Source: Hybos culiciformis (lineage: Eukaryota > Arthropoda > Insecta > Diptera > Hybotidae). Taken from it: 64,000 bases of DNA. This document shows positions 11,551 through 21,749 of this stretch, piece after piece. The notes beneath the pieces are model-generated. The model had not been told where the DNA came from. It saw only the letters and a list, made by a program, of their open reading frames with translations, and did no database searches. The stretch is taken from positions 18,765,829-18,829,828 of the forward strand of contig OZ023275.1 of assembly GCA_964007475.1 (NCBI GenBank). The letters are read 5' to 3'. The first letter of the stretch is position 1. Every line of letters begins with the position of its first letter. A program made the position numbers and the translations under genes.

Positions 11551-12009
11551 AATAAATATAGCTTTAAATATCGCTTTAAATATCCCTACATATATATATT
11601 ATGTTTACAAATTCCCATTTAATTTATTTGAATTGTTCTTTGTCCTTTTACGGACTACAGATGAAAACGATAAGACAGAATAATTTCTCGTGGTTTATTT
11701 ATTACTTAAAAGACAATACTCCAATTCTGATTTTTCTATACAGAAAAAACAGAAAACTTTGAATTGGTTTATTCAATCTATATTGTCCGTTTTTGAGTAT
11801 TTAACAGTCGTTTTTAGTATTGTGGCGCCACGGAAAATTTAGATTTGATAACACTGAAAACTAAATTAGGAGACCACTTATTATTTAAGATGATGAACTG
11901 GTTGTTTAAACTCAACTTATACTATTACTTATACTTATACTTATAAACAATTTTCGTTTTAATCTTAGAAAAATTAATTAATTTATTTATTTTTTATACA
12001 AATTATAAC

Positions 12010-12222
12010 TCAATTGAACAAATCATCCCGGCAAACACCTTTTCTGTCTAGTTTTTTACATCGGGATGGTGTTACCATGATAGAAACAGTTTCAATCTTG
12101 AGCGTTGAATTTGCATTATCAATTTGTTCCGTAATTTTTTCTTCTGCTTTTAATGACGTCATTAAACTTAAAACAACAAATAATAATATTATTATTTTAT
12201 TTAAGATAATATACAGATCCAT
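12010..12222 (-). CDS. MDLY-type secreted two-cysteine peptide, 70 aa
   Basis: MDLYIILNKIIILLFVVLSL is the signal peptide core, ending near LKAEE. The propeptide is short (about 20 residues) and the end is IMVTPSRCKKLDRKGVCRDD plus three residues. It is near-identical to 39936-40148 in module copy b (K/N before AEE; V/I before the last cysteine). Promoter signals upstream match those of the neighbours, including a TATATTTT box at -32. A secreted cationic peptide is inferred. Confidence 0.85.
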   Translation of the reverse strand: MDLYIILNKIIILLFVVLSLMTSLKAEEKITEQIDNANSTLKIETVSIMVTPSRCKKLDRKGVCRDDLFN

Positions 12223-12279
12223 TTAATTTTTTTTTTAATTTTTGTTAAACAGACTGTTTCCAATGAATTCTTTCGAAAA

Positions 12280-12332
12280 ACTGAGAATTAAAAATAAAGT
12301 TTAAATAAAATATAAAACAAATGTTCTTATCT
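12280..12332 (-). promoter_or_regulatory. Promoter: GATA site, TATA box, TCAGT initiator
   Basis: On the minus strand CGAGATAAGAAC (AGATAAG at 12326-12332), TATATTTT about 32 bp before the initiator adenine, then AATTCTCAGT (ACTGA at 12280-12284), about 60 bp before the start codon. This is the clearest example of the shared layout. Confidence 0.7.
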
Positions 12333-12842
12333 CGAAAATTCAGCTTTAAATATTTCTGGATTATAAGTTCAAAAATCCTCACTTCAGTTATAAACTTTAT
12401 TTCTTTTTTCTTTATTTATACCGAATACTACAGAATTTTATATCCGAATACTTACAAAATAATTTCTCGAGGTTTACATTAAATTTTTTACTTAGTGGAG
12501 AACACTCCAATTCTGACCCATCACTATACACAACAAACTGAATACATTTAAAATAACTTGACCAATCAATATTGTGTTTACTTGATATTTCAGCAACTAG
12601 TTAACAAGTACTATCCCTAGAAAAAAGAGCCACCAACCAAGAAAATTTAAATAATAATACTGAAAACTGAATTAAGAGTTCACTTTTTTCACAGAATATT
12701 TCAGTTAATAAACTAGTTGCTTAGACTCATAACTCATCTTATTTATTTTATTGTTAACAAAATATAAAAAAAATTTTCATATAAATGTTAGAAAAATTAA
12801 TTTATTTATTAATTTTTATTTATAATTATAATTATATCATTT

Positions 12843-12976
12843 AAACAAATCATCCCCGGAAAAAGATTTCAGTCTATTTTTTTACATCGAGGTTGTTATC
12901 AATTCGATGAAGTCATTAAACTTAAAACATTTATTTATAATAATAACATTATATTAAAGAAAATGTACAAATCCAT
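12843..12976 (-). pseudogene. Broken MDLY-type peptide gene
   Basis: On the minus strand a start codon and MDLYIFFN are followed by an in-frame stop in the signal-peptide core. The propeptide region is almost gone and a trace of the mature end (QPRCKKID) remains, with the second cysteine region damaged. The upstream CTGAGAAT initiator context survives (13020-13024) but the GATA word has mutated. The matching relic in module copy b is 40763-40886, so the gene was probably dead before the duplication. Confidence 0.75.
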
Positions 12977-15753
12977 TCAATTTTTTTAACCAATCTTTGT
13001 TAAACAGACTCTCCAAAAAACTGAGAATAACAAATAAAATTCAAAAAGCATATAATTTTTGAATACTATCTACTAATTTTTGAATGTTATCTTTTATCTA
13101 TAATTACATATTCTTATGTCGTAAATTTAGCTTCAAGCTCAGTTTTATGTGCATATAGCTCTACTTCATTTTTAACTTTAATATTTCTTTATCCTTTTAT
13201 GCTATACATTACAGATACGAATACGAAAAACATTTTCGAAGTTTTTATTATAACTCTACTTAGAAGGAAAAGTAGCTTATATTTTGCGAAGGTTAATCTG
13301 CACTCTTAATTTAACGATATGTTTTAAAAGATGAGTTTTATCGCATCATATTTGTGCCCAAAAATAAATTATGGAACACTGTAAGAGAAAAAGGTATACA
13401 TAAATATACGCTGACTAGACGTCCTTTATTTCAAAGGATAGTACTTTGTTTCAAGACTCTGCCCTTTAGTTTTATAATGTTTTAAAAAATTTCCATTGTC
13501 CTTTAAAAGTCCCAAGTTGAAAACATTCAATTTTTTCGTGAAAATGTTATATTCTGTATAATTTTGCTTTTACAATTTGTCACTCCTGAATTTGCTGTTA
13601 ATAAAAAATTACACATATAGGTTATAAATTATCATCCAATAAAAAGTAATAACAGGCGATTACGATGTCAAATGTTTAAAATGTTTACGACTATTTTTAA
13701 TTGGGAGTGTGGGTAAAGCTGCAAAAAAAAAATCCAAGATCTAGCTAAAAAAGAAGTTAGCTTTTAAGGAATCGACCTGGTCGTGTCCAACACTAGTATT
13801 CTTTTCGTTCAAATGATTGTACCTCCTAATTAATCAATGAATTAACAAAAACGGAAGCAACTGGTTTTGCTCCATTTATTTAAATTTTTTCGGGTTTTTT
13901 TCATGAAGAAGGCTTTGTGAATTCTCATTTGGGATTAATTTGTTGATTGGTCATGAAGACTATGTTTTATCAAATTAATATTTTCGATTTCAAAATGTCC
14001 TTTATTTTTTTTTACTTAAATATGGTCACCGTACATATACAATACAGACTATAATTATAAAATCAAATTCAAATTTGTAACAAATAAGCCCACTTTTATA
14101 TGTATGGCATATATAAATTTTTATACATAGATTGCAATGTTTTAAGGCAAAGTGGCGATTGCGACTCAATTTTCTGAAGCAGGAATTTAAATATAAAATA
14201 ATAATTATTCATTTTATTCATGTAAGTTCCTAATTTTAATTATTTGTTTTTTTTTTAGCAAAATAAAACCAAATTTTCGTTTTCAAATTTCAGAAATGTA
14301 CATATTTTTATTTTTATAACTCAAATCAGAATGTCCCTCAGGAGGAGGTCGCGAAATGGAACTTTGAAGAAACAAAAATTACAATTTCTTCTGACAATTT
14401 TAATGATAGACCATATTATTTTACAAAACACATGACTAAACTAATTTAATATGTTGTTTTCCTCAAGACTAATTAGAACTCTATTTTATTTCTTTCCAAA
14501 CATCATACTATTGCCCAATAATTCCAAATACCAAATTTCTGAACTCAATATCAAAACCAATTGATTGTATTCAATATTCAAATTAATATATAAACTGTGT
14601 CAGTGTCAGGTGCTGCCCCTCGTAAAAAAAATTTTGACTTATGATTGAAAAGTCACATTTATTTATATAAAATTTTTATGAATCATGAATGTATGTGTAT
14701 TTTAAATAATTTCGGTATTAAAATGTTCAATTTACATAGTAAATAAACTAAACTCTTCCAATTTCCAAAAGAGGTTATCCTATCTTCCAATTATTTCTAT
14801 TGAACATAGCATTGCAAACGACATTAATTATGACGATGTTATAGTTAATTTTAGAATTGGCGCAGATGAAAGAAAGTAAAGTTCATCTGAATTAATAAAC
14901 TTATTAAGAGGATAAAGAAATATATTTATTTACATTTTCTGTACCATATTCATTTCTTTCTCTTTTAATATTCTTGAAAAAAAATATTAGGGGGCTTAAG
15001 AAAAATCAATCATGCACTTTAGGTTAGGTTAGGTTGTAGCGGGTCGGAAATCCTACGATTTCCTTGCACCTAGGCCAATTCGCCCGTTGTACTGCCCTAC
15101 CCGATGGGCCTAAATTTCCCCATCGAGCCAAATATCATGCACTTTAATTTTTCTTTGTGCTTTTATATACTATCTCATCAACATTTTCTGGTTTGTAAGC
15201 AACAGGCTCCCAACGAGCCAAGACTGCAAATAATATCCATATAAAATCTATGTATTTTAAATATTTTTAAGCGTTTTAATGGTTGCCGGTGAAAATTAAC
15301 TTGTTGGGTAAATAATGCTAATTAGAGGGATTTTAAAAAATGGTTAGACCCCGATTGTTTCCAAGAAATCGGGCTGGAGTCCGTATTTCTCTGAAAATTA
15401 TTATATTGGTGACTAAGTGTGGAATTGCTACAATATAGTTATGATATTGAAGGAAACGTAAAAATATGTTTAGCGCCTAGTTGCGACCAAGTTGTATAAA
15501 CTATGCTAGGTATAGCGTGTGCTTTATTTAAGAACAAATTTTCCAGATTTTTAATTTTTTTTCAAAATAAAACCAATTTTTTTTTTTTTTCGAAATAAAC
15601 CCGTTTTTTTTATTTAAGGAGCGTCCACTTATGCGAATACGAAATTTCAATGAATTTCATGTTACATTGCAACCTTACCGATTGGACTGCAGAAATGTTT
15701 GAGCTCGTACACGCATATGTGGATACACATTTATAAATATATATTTTTAGCAC
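12977..15753. other. AT-rich intergenic stretch inside module M1
   Basis: No gene recognised. It contains the short retroelement at 15022-15133 and is otherwise AT-rich. Part of it (about 14222-14730) is replaced in copy b by a CAGAATTT-rich insert (42205-42380). The rest aligns with copy b. Confidence 0.5.
15022..15133 (+). mobile_element. Short SINE-like element with 13-bp target duplication
   Basis: A GC-richer 112-bp insert begins GGTTAGGTTAGGTTGTAGC and ends near CATCGAGCCAAAT. It is bracketed by ATCATGCACTTTA at 15009-15021 and again at 15134-15146, the kind of target duplication made by LINE-driven retroposition. GGTCGGAAATCC resembles a pol III B box but is a weak match. Module copy b has no such insert at the equivalent place (about 42660-42710). 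Confidence 0.75.
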
Positions 15754-15969
15754 TCAATTTATAATATCATCCCGACAATTGCCTTTTCTGTCTACTTTTT
15801 TACAGCGGGGTTGTGTAACAATAATAGATTCTGTTTGTTTTTTTGACATTCCATTGCCAGCTGGAAAATTTTGTTGCATAACATTTTCGTCCGCTATTGA
15901 TGGACACATTAAACTTAAAACACCAATTAATAATATTATTATTTTATTAAACAAAAAATACAAATCCAT
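15754..15969 (-). CDS. MDLY-type secreted two-cysteine peptide, 71 aa
   Basis: MDLYFLFNKIIILLIGVLSL opens a signal peptide that ends near SIADE. A short propeptide leads into IIVTQPRCKKVDRKGNCRDD and three last residues. The VTQ lead-in and CKKVDRKGNC tail combine features of the M1 and 54765-type tails. Its copy in module b is reduced to a signal-peptide remnant (43154-43220), so this locus is present in only one of the two duplicates. Function unknown. Confidence 0.84.
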   Translation of the reverse strand: MDLYFLFNKIIILLIGVLSLMCPSIADENVMQQNFPAGNGMSKKQTESIIVTQPRCKKVDRKGNCRDDIIN

Positions 15970-16023
15970 TTAATATTTTTTTAAGAATTTTTGTCAACCT
16001 TTTGCATGGAAATCTATCGAAGT

Positions 16024-16074
16024 ACTGATAATTATAAATAAGATTTTGTCGGAATTATAATATGGTTCTTATCT
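16024..16074 (-). promoter_or_regulatory. Promoter: GATA site, TATA-like box, TCAGT initiator
   Basis: On the minus strand AGATAAG (16068-16074), TATAATT about 33 bp before the initiator, and ATCAGT (ACTGA at 16024-16028). Spacing from GATA to initiator is about 40 bp, as at sister genes. Confidence 0.6.
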
Positions 16075-16680
16075 CTTAAAACTTAATTTCAAGTATCTCA
16101 TTTTTCCTTATGTTTATTAATTATGAACATACGAAAACGATAGAAGAATTTCTTAAAACTTATATTCACGGCGAAAGATTAGGAGTTCAAATTAAAAAAA
16201 GCGAAAACAAAGATCAGAATAGTAGTACACTGAGCCAAAAATGGTGTACTAAATTTTGGAATTAAAATAGTACTAGTACGCCATTGGACGGTGTTTTGTT
16301 GAGTAAAATACTTGATTTTATCCAACTTTTGTTTTTTATCTCAGTGTATGTAAAACTATCTTTGGTTTTTCGAATGAGTAACTTTCAGATTTTGTCTGGA
16401 ATTTTACTACACATAAAGTCCAGAATTTTAGTTTACTTAGTTTCTAAATCTAAACCAATTAATTTAGAACAAATTTTGAAAACGTTAATTAAATTACTAT
16501 TAAAACAATATTTAAAATTTAAAATCTAATTCCTCAAAGTTTTTTACAAAAATTTAAGACACATTCCCGGCAGACACATTATGCTTTTTATTATATAAAA
16601 TTTTTTTTTTAAATTAAATAATTTTTTTTTAATTTAAATCTTATAGATCATATAAATGAATGTAACCACATTTTTGTCAC

Positions 16681-16896
16681 TCAATTCATAATATCATCCC
16701 GGCAAATTCCTTTTTTGTCTAATTTTTTACAGTGGGGTGGTGTTACAAGAATAGATTGTTTTGCATTGTATGGAGCTCCATTCTCAGCTGAAGAATTTTG
16801 TTGCGTAACGTTTTCTAAAGCTATGGCTGAAGCAATTAAACTTAAAACAACATATAATAATATCACTATTTTATTAAAGGAAATATACAAATCCAT
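16681..16896 (-). CDS. MDLY-type secreted two-cysteine peptide, 71 aa
   Basis: MDLYISFNKIVILLYVVLSL starts a signal peptide to about residue 26 (AIALE). The propeptide (QQNSSAENGAPYN) is less acidic than in the sisters. The end is ILVTPPHCKKLDKKGICRDD; here the usual DRKG is DKKG. It pairs with 44263-44484 in copy b, where YNAKQS reads YNSNIKTS, a small indel in the propeptide with an intact tail. Upstream promoter signals are well preserved. Confidence 0.85.
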   Translation of the reverse strand: MDLYISFNKIVILLYVVLSLIASAIALENVTQQNSSAENGAPYNAKQSILVTPPHCKKLDKKGICRDDIMN

Positions 16897-16952
16897 TTAT
16901 TTTTTTTAATAAATCTTGTTAAACAGACTTTCTGCAATGAAATTTTTCGAAA

Positions 16953-17004
16953 AACTGAGAATTAAAAATAAAATTTGAATATAATTATAATTTTGTTCTT
17001 ATCT
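16953..17004 (-). promoter_or_regulatory. Promoter: GATA site, TATA-like box, TCAGT initiator
   Basis: On the minus strand CGAGATAAGAAC (AGATAAG at 16998-17004), a TATAATTATA box, then AATTCTCAGT (ACTGA at 16953-16957). About 40 bp further upstream AGTGGGGATTTATG (plus-strand 17040-17053) looks like a weak kappaB site; it is repeated before 44263-44484. Confidence 0.65.
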
Positions 17005-17200
17005 CGTAAATTTAGTTTCGAGTATCATAAACCATTATTCATAAATCCCCACTTACCTTTTTAACTCTTTAATTTTTTTTGTCCTTATATGTTTACATAA
17101 TAAATTATTAACATACCAAAACGATAGAAATTTTATTAAAGTTTGAATTCTCATTGAAATACTAAGAGGTCAAATTCCAAATAGAACACAAACTTAATAA

Positions 17201-18858
17201 TCTAATATATAAAATTTCCATGTCACAATGTTAGTTACCGTACTCCTCCGAAACGGCTTTACCGATTTTTACCAAATTTTATATGCGTATTCAGTAGGTC
17301 TGAGAATCGGATACTATCTATTTTCCATACTCCAGGGACCTCCCCCGGGGGCGGACTTTAAAAGTTCGTTCGATTTCATTCAAATTTTTTACTTAGAAAG
17401 AGGAAGTGATTGCACACAAATTCCGTAACAAACAATTTGTTGACCTCCTACCCAGGGACTTCTGATTGGGGAGGATTTTAAAAGTTCGTCCGATTTCATT
17501 CAAATTTGGTATGTAAAAAGAAGAACTGATTACAAACAAATTCTGTAACAAAAATTTGCTGACCTCCTACGCAGGGACCTCCTACCCAAAGACCGCCCCT
17601 GGGGGCGGTTTTTAAAAGTTCGTCCGGTTTCATTCAAATTTGGTATGTAAAAAGAAGAACTGATTACAAACAAATTCTGTAACAAACATTTGCTGACCTC
17701 CTACGCAGGGACCTCCTACCCAAAGACCGCCCCTGGGGCGGACTTCAAAAGTTCGTCCGATTTCATTCAAATTTGGTATTTGGAAAGAGGAGCTGATTAC
17801 ACACAAATTTCGTAACAAAAAATTTGTTGACCTCCTACCCAGGGACCTCCTACCCAAAGACGGGGCGGACTTCAAAAGTTCGTCCGATTTCATTCAAATT
17901 TGGTATTTAAAAAGAGGAGCTGATTACACACAAATTTCGTAACAAAAAATTTGTTGACCTCCTACCATAGGGACCTCCCCTCGGGGCGGACTTCAAAAGT
18001 TCGTCCGATTTGATTCAAATTTGGTACGTAAGAAGAGGAACTGATTACACACAAATTTAGTAACCAAAAATTTGTTTACCTCCTACCCAGAGACTTCCCC
18101 GGGGGGCGGACCTCAAAATTTCGTCCGATTTCATTCAAATTTGGTATGTAAAAAGAAAAACTGATTACACACAATTTCGTAACAAAAAATTTGTTGACCT
18201 CCTACCCAGGGACCTCACCTGGGGGCGGACTTTAAAAGTTCGTCCGATTTCATTCAAAATTGGCATGTAAAAAGAGGAAATAATTACACACAAATTTCGT
18301 AACAAAAATTTATTGACCTCCTACCCTAGGGGAGGATTTCAAATGTTTGTCCGATTTCATTTAAATTTGGTACATAAAAATGATTAAACACACGAATTTC
18401 GTAACAAAAAATTTAGCCTCCTCTTCGAATATATAGAAATCAATTTCTTTATTACTAATAACTACAAAATATTAAAAACTAAACCACTCAACCGATCGTT
18501 TCGAAATTTACACCGTCTCTTTGTCTCGGGATCGTTATAGGCTATTTTAAATTTCAATGGCACCGTACCCAGAAATCCCTCTGCAAAAGTTCTTCCGATT
18601 TCATTCAAATTTGATTCGTAAAAAGAGGAAATGGATAAAAACACAAATTTGGTTTGGTTTGGAAACCTGTTTAAGGGAAGGATATCATTCGATTTCATAC
18701 AATTTAAGTGTTGAATAAGTAGAAATGATAAATATTAATTCTTAGATATTTTCCCAAATTTATAAAATAACTAGCGCTTATAATGTTTCAACAATCTGAC
18801 AACAAAAATTTCACTTAAAATGTGTGTTCCACAACAACGTGTGTGCGGGCACAGCTAG
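17201..18858 (+). mobile_element. Non-autonomous Helitron with internal minisatellite
   Basis: The element begins TCTAATATATAAAATTTCC and ends GTGCGGGCACAGCTAG. It sits between A and T with no target duplication, and a short TGTG/CACA hairpin lies just before CTAG; these are Helitron hallmarks. Removing it joins AATAA to TATTTTTCTAAATTTTC, which matches the empty site in module copy b at 44769/44770. No Rep/helicase coding sequence is present. Most of the body is a GC-richer tandem array (about 17330-18420). Confidence 0.9.
17330..18420 (+). repeat. Minisatellite of about nine units of 105-135 bp
   Basis: Each unit carries GACCTCCTACCCAGGGACC, then GGGGGCGGACTTCAAAAG, TTCGTCCGATTTCATTCAAA, and a TTACACACAAATTTCGTAAC end. 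Units differ by point changes and short indels. The array lies wholly within the Helitron. Confidence 0.85.
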
Positions 18859-19640
18859 TATTTTTCTAAATTTTCAACAATTTAAACTTTTTTAAATAAA
18901 ATAGTTTTTGGTAAGCGCGGGTAACTTTCACAATGATAAATAATTCTATGTGTATGGAATTTTACTATACACATCCAATAGTATAATAGTATACACATTA
19001 GGCTGGTTCACAAAAATTTTTTTTTTGCCGCCCATACAGATTCTGAAAGCTTACATCAAGAAACGAAATACGTCCTCCTTGATTTTTCGAAATTTTGTTT
19101 CCCCATCAAGCGCAACCAGTTTTTGTGATGGTTGAGGCCTAGACCTAATAAGGTGGGTTCAAAACTCTGTAACTTTTTTCTCTTTGAATTTTTTTTCCTC
19201 CTTTTTTTTTTGGTTTAACTGTATTGATGCTCCCTTCATTTTTTGTTAACATCGTAAGGCTATACGACTTATCCTTTTTTTTTTACAACTCTCTAAAGGT
19301 GAATTTAAACTTTTGTCCCCATTTTATTTTTACTTTAAGACACCATATCTTTTCTAATTTTAAGAGAAACATTTTTTTTTTTTTTTTCATAAATTTGGCA
19401 TAAATTTTCATCATTTTTAGCATTATAACTAAAAGATAAAATTCTATTAAGTTCTGGTTTTTAAGCTACAATTAATTTTACGACATTAAAAGTTTCGCTT
19501 TCGTAATGCATTGGTCATTTGCTTCATTTGTTAACTGATCTATTTTTTTTAAATACGAATCAAAAAAGGAGATTTAGAATAGAAATAAATAAGAATTTAA
19601 AAATTGTTTTAAATTTATATTTATTTATGATTAATTTTTC

Positions 19641-19898
19641 TCAATTAATTTTAAAAATATTTGATTTTCCAATAATCGCCATGTTTGGCCGATGCTGGCT
19701 CACGATTTGGAGAATAATTTGTTTTTGAGTTTCGTCAGAAGTTAATGAAGTGTTAAATTCCGTCATTAATGCAACACTCCTCTCGGCGTTGTCATTAACA
19801 ACTTGTAACTTCTGAACTAATCGAAGGCCGTCTTGATATCCTGCATCAGATTTCCATAGAGCTGGATCAATGTCTAAAAACTCAGTAGATATTTTCAA
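19641..19898 (-). CDS. Transposon-derived fragment, 85 aa, left arm
   Basis: The frame starts MKISTEFLDIDPALWKSD and contains VVNDNAERSVALMTEFN and QKQIILQIVSQH. I believe this resembles the C-terminal end of proteins encoded by an animal DNA transposon group, but could not check it. It is nearly identical to the frame in the opposite arm. Alone it is too short to be a transposase; it is probably the last coding piece retained near a transposon end. Confidence 0.5.
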   Translation of the reverse strand: MKISTEFLDIDPALWKSDAGYQDGLRLVQKLQVVNDNAERSVALMTEFNTSLTSDETQKQIILQIVSQHRPNMAIIGKSNIFKIN

Positions 19899-19988
19899 GC
19901 ATTGACAAAAATTCCATCGAATTTTGATATGCCTAAAATATAACTGCAGAATTTTGTCACTAAAAATTCTTTAAATTTTTTTCAATGC

Positions 19989-20246
19989 TTGAAAATATCT
20001 ACTGAATTTTTAGACAAGAATCCAGCTTTATGGAAATCTGATGTAGGATATCAAGACGGCCTGCGATTAGTTCAGAAGTTACAAGTTGTTAATGACAACG
20101 CCGATAGAAGTGTTGCATTAATGACGGAATTTAACACATCGTTAACTTCTGACGAAACTCAAAAACAAATTATTCTCCAAATCGTGAGCCAGCACCAGCA
20201 AAACATGGCGATTATTGGAAAATCAAATATTTTTAAAATTAATTGA
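19989..20246 (+). CDS. Transposon-derived fragment, 85 aa, right arm
   Basis: This is the mirror copy of the frame in the left arm, with a few substitutions (for example DKNPALWKSDVG against DIDPALWKSDAG; HQQN against HRPN). Both frames are open, so either the foldback is young, the arms are kept alike by conversion, or both are recent duplicates. No host-gene features such as a signal peptide are present. Confidence 0.5.
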   Translation: MKISTEFLDKNPALWKSDVGYQDGLRLVQKLQVVNDNADRSVALMTEFNTSLTSDETQKQIILQIVSQHQQNMAIIGKSNIFKIN

Positions 20247-21749
20247 AAAAAATTAATCATAAATAAATATAAATTTAAAACAATTTTTAAATTCTTATTT
20301 ATTTCTATTCTAAATCTCGTATTCGTATTTAAAAAAAATAGATCAGTTAACAAATGAATCAAATGACCAATGCATTACGAAAGCGAAACTTTTAATGTCG
20401 TAAAATTAATTAATTAGATTAAAAACCAGAACTTAATAGAATTTTATCTTTTAGTTATAATGCTAAAAATGATGAAAATTTATGACAAATTTATAAAAAA
20501 AAAAAAAAAAAAATGTTTCTCTTAAAATTAGAAAAGATATGGTGTCTTAAAGTAAAAATAAAATGGGGACAAAAGTTTAAATTCACCTTAAGAGAGTTGT
20601 AAAAAAAAAAGGATAAGTCGTATAGCCTTACGATGTTAACAAAAAATGAAGGGAGCATCAAGACAGTTAAACCAAAAAAAAAGGAGGAAAAAAAATTCAG
20701 AGAGAAAAAAGTTACAGAGTTTTGAACCCACCTTATTAGGTCTAGGCCTCAACCATCACAAAAACTTGTTGCGCTTGATGGGGAAACAAAATTTCGAAAA
20801 ATCTCAGAGCGTTTTCTCGTTTTTTTTATTTAATTGTTCGAAATCTGCATGGGCGGCAAGAAAATCTCAACATGACCTCAAAAATGAACCAGTCTAATAC
20901 ACATCCATACATATAGTTTCTAAGCTCATTAATATTTTTAGAATAAAATTTTAAAACATTAATTGAATTTTTTTAAAATATTATTTTTAATTTAAAATCT
21001 AACTCATCAAATACAAATTCTTAAATATTCTTAAATGAACACATATAATTATTAAAACACATTAAGTTGATAACAAGTACATAAATGTGTCTATAATTTA
21101 TTATTGTCCTATATACATAAATGTATATTTGATATAATTGTAAGATATGCATAGGTGCTTGCCTATTTCATGCTTACTATACTTTTAATAACATAATATT
21201 TGTGAATATTATCTTAATGTTCATTTAAAACTTAAAAAAATATTAATATAAATATCTGTATGTAGTGTTATAAACATAAAATTTTAATAAAATTAATATT
21301 AAACTAATCAATCTCTGGTGCAATTGCACAAAGTTTTAAAATTGTTTATTTTCTTTGTTTCTTATTTTTTTTTTTTTGGAATATGAGACTGAACAATAAT
21401 ATATATCTTGCCATAGAAAGCTGCAATAAAAATTTGTTGAATTCAAATTAGAAATAAATCATCTTGCAATTTTCGAAAAACTGACAAAATTTTCATAAAT
21501 ATTCCTGGTTTTGTGTTAAATTATTCATATTTTGTTTATTTTTAATTTTTAATTATGTCGTAATAAAAAAAACTTGGTCTTAGAATTATTTAGAGTCTGG
21601 TCTCAGCATCCGAATAATAACAGCTCTATAAGTTAAACAATTCGCCTATCAATGCTATAATACAATAGTATTTAGTATAATGCAAAATATTTCGATGCGT
21701 TATGTTTTTGATGTGGTTGGAAAATCTTGATTGCAAAAATATGCACTTC

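Larger units (their letters stand above)
18999..20896. mobile_element. Long foldback DNA transposon, about 900-bp arms
   Basis: The left arm (18999-19905) and right arm (19982-20896) are long inverted repeats separated by a 76-bp loop. The tips are TAGGCTGGTTCA and TGAACCAGTCTA. ATACACAT is duplicated on both sides (18991-18998, 20897-20904); 8 bp fits hAT or P-type elements. Each arm carries one copy of an 85-codon frame, in opposite orientation. Module copy b has no insert here (about 44880-44900). It looks like two transposon ends joined head to head. Confidence 0.88.
9388..21345 (+). repeat. Module M1, copy a (segmental duplication)
   Basis: Sequence from about 9388 to 21345 is collinear with 37829-45350. 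It shares five or more peptide genes or remnants, intergenic AT-rich sequence and the tail ending near TTAATATTAAACTAAT. The longer length of this copy is explained by inserted elements: a PIF-like MITE (9423-9828), a short retroelement (15022-15133), a Helitron (17201-18858) and a foldback transposon (18999-20896). Copy b preserves the empty site for several of these. Confidence 0.9.

Noticed and set aside
12014..12226. Plus-strand frame opposite the peptide gene (also at 15779, 16715, 39940)
   Set aside because: Antisense shadow of the secreted-peptide gene; it recurs only because the gene is repeated.
15022..15133. Telomeric repeat tract
   Set aside because: GGTTAGGTTAGGTT is only the start of a 112-bp element with a target duplication, not an extended telomere array.
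17228..17893. Open frames within the Helitron minisatellite
   Set aside because: They follow the repeat period and contain no Rep or helicase motif.
20646..20897. 83-residue lysine-rich frame
   Set aside because: Non-coding part of a foldback arm crossing poly-A runs.
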